This document shows positions 62,686-64,000 of a DNA stretch of 64,000 nucleotides, in pieces; within the stretch, counting starts at the first letter, position 1, and every line of letters begins with the position of its first letter. The notes under the pieces were generated by a model. That model saw only the letters and a program-made list of their open reading frames with translations, did not search any database and was not told the DNA's origin. The stretch lies in the NCBI RefSeq assembly GCF_018129385.1, contig NZ_JAFCLN010000004.1, forward strand, positions 1-64,000. Direction: 5' to 3'. Both the position numbers and the translations under genes were made by a program. The DNA is from Bradyrhizobium lablabi. Lineage in GTDB: Bacteria; Pseudomonadota; Alphaproteobacteria; Rhizobiales; Xanthobacteraceae.

Positions 62686-63585
62686 TTACAAGCCGGTGGC
62701 CATCCGCTCAAAATGCCGCTGCATCCGTTCGGCATCGGGCGCGACACCGCAAAACAGCTCGAACGCCTTTACCGCCTGGAACACGGCCATGCCGGCGCCG
62801 GACATCGTGCGGCAGCCGAGGTTCCTCGCTGTCCGCAATAGCGCAGTCTCGAGTGGAAAGTAGACGATGTCGGCAACCCATAGATCCGGGTGCAACCAGT
62901 CTTCGGCGACCACCATTCCCGGAAATTTCGCCATGCCGACCGGCGTGGTGTTGACGATGCCGTCGGCCACCGCGACGGCGCGAGCCGGATCTTCCGCTAC
63001 GACAGCCCGGCCGGCCCCGAAGCGGGCACACAGCGCGCCGGCGAGATCGCGGGCCCGCGCGCCATCCGTATCGACGATGGCAATTCGGTCGGCGTCAAGC
63101 GTGAGCAGCGCATGCGCGACGGCAGCGCCCGCGCCGCCGGCGCCGAACTGAACGACAAGCTTGCGCCTGGCATCGCCAAGCCCGCGCCGAAAACCCTCGG
63201 CAAAGCCGGTCCAGTCGGTGTTGTGGCCGACGCGACGGCCGTCCCGGAGTACGACCGTGTTGACCGCACCGATCGCGCGCGCGTCCGGGCTGAGCGCATC
63301 GAGATGCGCGATCACCGCCTGCTTGCAGGGAAAGGTGACGTTCAATCCGGCAAAGCCGGAGCGCTCCGCGTCCGTCAGGATCTTCGGCAAATCCGCCGCA
63401 GCGAGCCCGAGCACATCGAGATCGATCAGCCGATACTCATAGCGCAAGCCTTGCGCGGCTCCTTCCTCCATGTGCATGCGCGGCGTCAGCGAGGCGCCAA
63501 TGCCCGCGCCGACCAAGCCGACCAGAACAGAATCGGACGGCGCATGGCCTTCGGAGGCGCAGATGTCGTTGGCGTCAGGAGGCAT
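62686..63585 (-). CDS. shikimate/quinate dehydrogenase family protein (AroE-like)
   Basis: 299 aa from the ATG at 63585; the frame extends to a GTG at 63654, which would leave only 14 bp to the divergent aroQ-like start. Catalytic Lys88 (NVTFPCKQ) and Asp124 (HNTDWTG) are present, and the NAD(P) domain has FGAGGAGAAVAHAL followed by VDTDGARA. The loop carries Asp after VD, which favours NAD rather than NADP. It is divergent from a second shikimate-pathway-type gene, so quinate/shikimate catabolism is as likely as biosynthesis. Confidence 0.88.
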   Translation of the reverse strand: MPPDANDICASEGHAPSDSVLVGLVGAGIGASLTPRMHMEEGAAQGLRYEYRLIDLDVLGLAAADLPKILTDAERSGFAGLNVTFPCKQAVIAHLDALSPDARAIGAVNTVVLRDGRRVGHNTDWTGFAEGFRRGLGDARRKLVVQFGAGGAGAAVAHALLTLDADRIAIVDTDGARARDLAGALCARFGAGRAVVAEDPARAVAVADGIVNTTPVGMAKFPGMVVAEDWLHPDLWVADIVYFPLETALLRTARNLGCRTMSGAGMAVFQAVKAFELFCGVAPDAERMQRHFERMATGL

Positions 63586-63668
63586 CGGCAAAATGAGTTT
63601 GGCGGCGGAGGATGGTTGCGGATACTTTAGAATTGCGAGGGACCCGTCAATCACGCGAAAGGCACGAC

Positions 63669-64000
63669 ATGCGCATCATGATCCTCAACGGCCCGAACCT
63701 GAACATGCTCGGCATCCGCGAGCCGCACATCTACGGCTCGACCACACTCGATGCGATCAGGGCCGCATGCGAGGAATTCGCCGCCTTCTCCGGTGCAAAA
63801 TTATCGTTCCACCAGTCCAATCATGAGGGCGAGATGGTCGACCTGATCCAGTCGGCCAGCAAGGAGGCGGATGCGCTGATCATCAACCCCGCGGCCTATT
63901 CCTTCACGTCCATTGCGATGTACGATGCGATGAAGATTTTCGAAGGCCCGATTTACGAAGTCCATATCTCCAACATCCATGCCCGCGACGAATTGCACCG
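63669..64000 (+). CDS. aroQ: type II 3-dehydroquinate dehydratase-like protein (partial, runs off the window)
   Basis: The first 110 codons are present and the gene continues past base 64000. LNGPNLNMLGIREPHIYGS contains the active-site Arg and Tyr of type II dehydroquinases, and NPAAY, HISNIHAR the Asn and second His. At the position of the usual substrate-contacting His (NxxxxTHTS) this protein has YSFTS, Phe at 63903-63905, and YD in place of the usual RD a few residues on. It would convert 3-dehydroquinate to 3-dehydroshikimate if active. Divergent from the aroE-like gene. Confidence 0.85.
   Translation, partial: MRIMILNGPNLNMLGIREPHIYGSTTLDAIRAACEEFAAFSGAKLSFHQSNHEGEMVDLIQSASKEADALIINPAAYSFTSIAMYDAMKIFEGPIYEVHISNIHARDELH

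Overview
The window is high-GC DNA that reads as an alphaproteobacterial chromosome of the Bradyrhizobium / Nitrobacteraceae type. The pointers are: a very-long-chain fatty acid (VLCFA) lipid A cluster (acpXL, fabZ, two fabF, lpxXL), an IalB-like protein, many Liv/Bug/PotF-type periplasmic binding proteins, aromatic-acid catabolism through 2-pyrone-4,6-dicarboxylate, ICE-like (Irr-type) iron-control sequences, and spacers filled with several families of palindromic repeats that I recognise from bradyrhizobial genomes. No transposase, integrase, phage gene, CRISPR array or rRNA is visible. One tRNA (Gln, anticodon CTG) is present.

Layout. 0.3-5.7 kb: SDR oxidoreductase, LysR regulator divergent from an EamA exporter, a site-2 protease homologue, a small membrane-anchored protein and an orphan Liv-type binding protein. 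5.8-12.5 kb: AMP nucleosidase, then a TonB-ExbD-ExbB module downstream of a TonB-dependent siderophore receptor whose upstream region carries ICE-like sites. 12.7-18.2 kb: MarR regulator divergent from an RND adaptor/pump pair and an IalB protein. 18.5-23.7 kb: tRNA-Gln beside a two-gene cassette, a cytoplasmic-looking double protease (subtilisin-type S8 plus HExxH metalloprotease) and an MBL-fold hydrolase with internal 72-bp repeats. 23.8-31.2 kb: AraC regulator divergent from a complete Liv-type ABC transporter and an aldehyde dehydrogenase. 31.1-32.2 kb: a SLOG-like nucleotide-sensor protein with four membrane helices.

32.3-37.2 kb is a six-gene operon led by a TetR gene whose promoter carries a perfect 18-bp palindrome. 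It encodes LigI, a GalB-like hydratase, a GalC/LigK-like aldolase, a 4,5-dihydroxyphthalate decarboxylase homologue and a type I extradiol dioxygenase. 37.4-41.6 kb: an unaccompanied molybdopterin hydroxylase large subunit, and an HxlR regulator divergent from a duplicated tautomerase and a dienelactone hydrolase. 41.9-50.5 kb: P-loop kinase, MFS exporter, GGDEF-EAL protein, HerA-like ATPase, AhpD-like peroxidase, ParB-like protein and a small membrane protein, separated by repeat-rich spacers.

50.6-54.9 kb is the VLCFA-lipid A cluster, in which one of the two ketosynthases contains no cysteine at all and probably acts as a chain-length-factor-like partner of the other. 54.9-64 kb: PotF-like binding protein, aminotransferase, rhodanese, Kup potassium transporter, MotB/MotA, a Bug-type binding protein, and an aroE homologue divergent from a truncated (window edge) type II 3-dehydroquinate dehydratase that lacks a normally conserved histidine.

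The strongest candidates for something undescribed are the S8/metalloprotease + MBL cassette (18.5-23.7 kb) and the SLOG-4TM protein (31.1-32.2 kb). All assignments are from reading sequence and remembered family motifs. No database search was possible.
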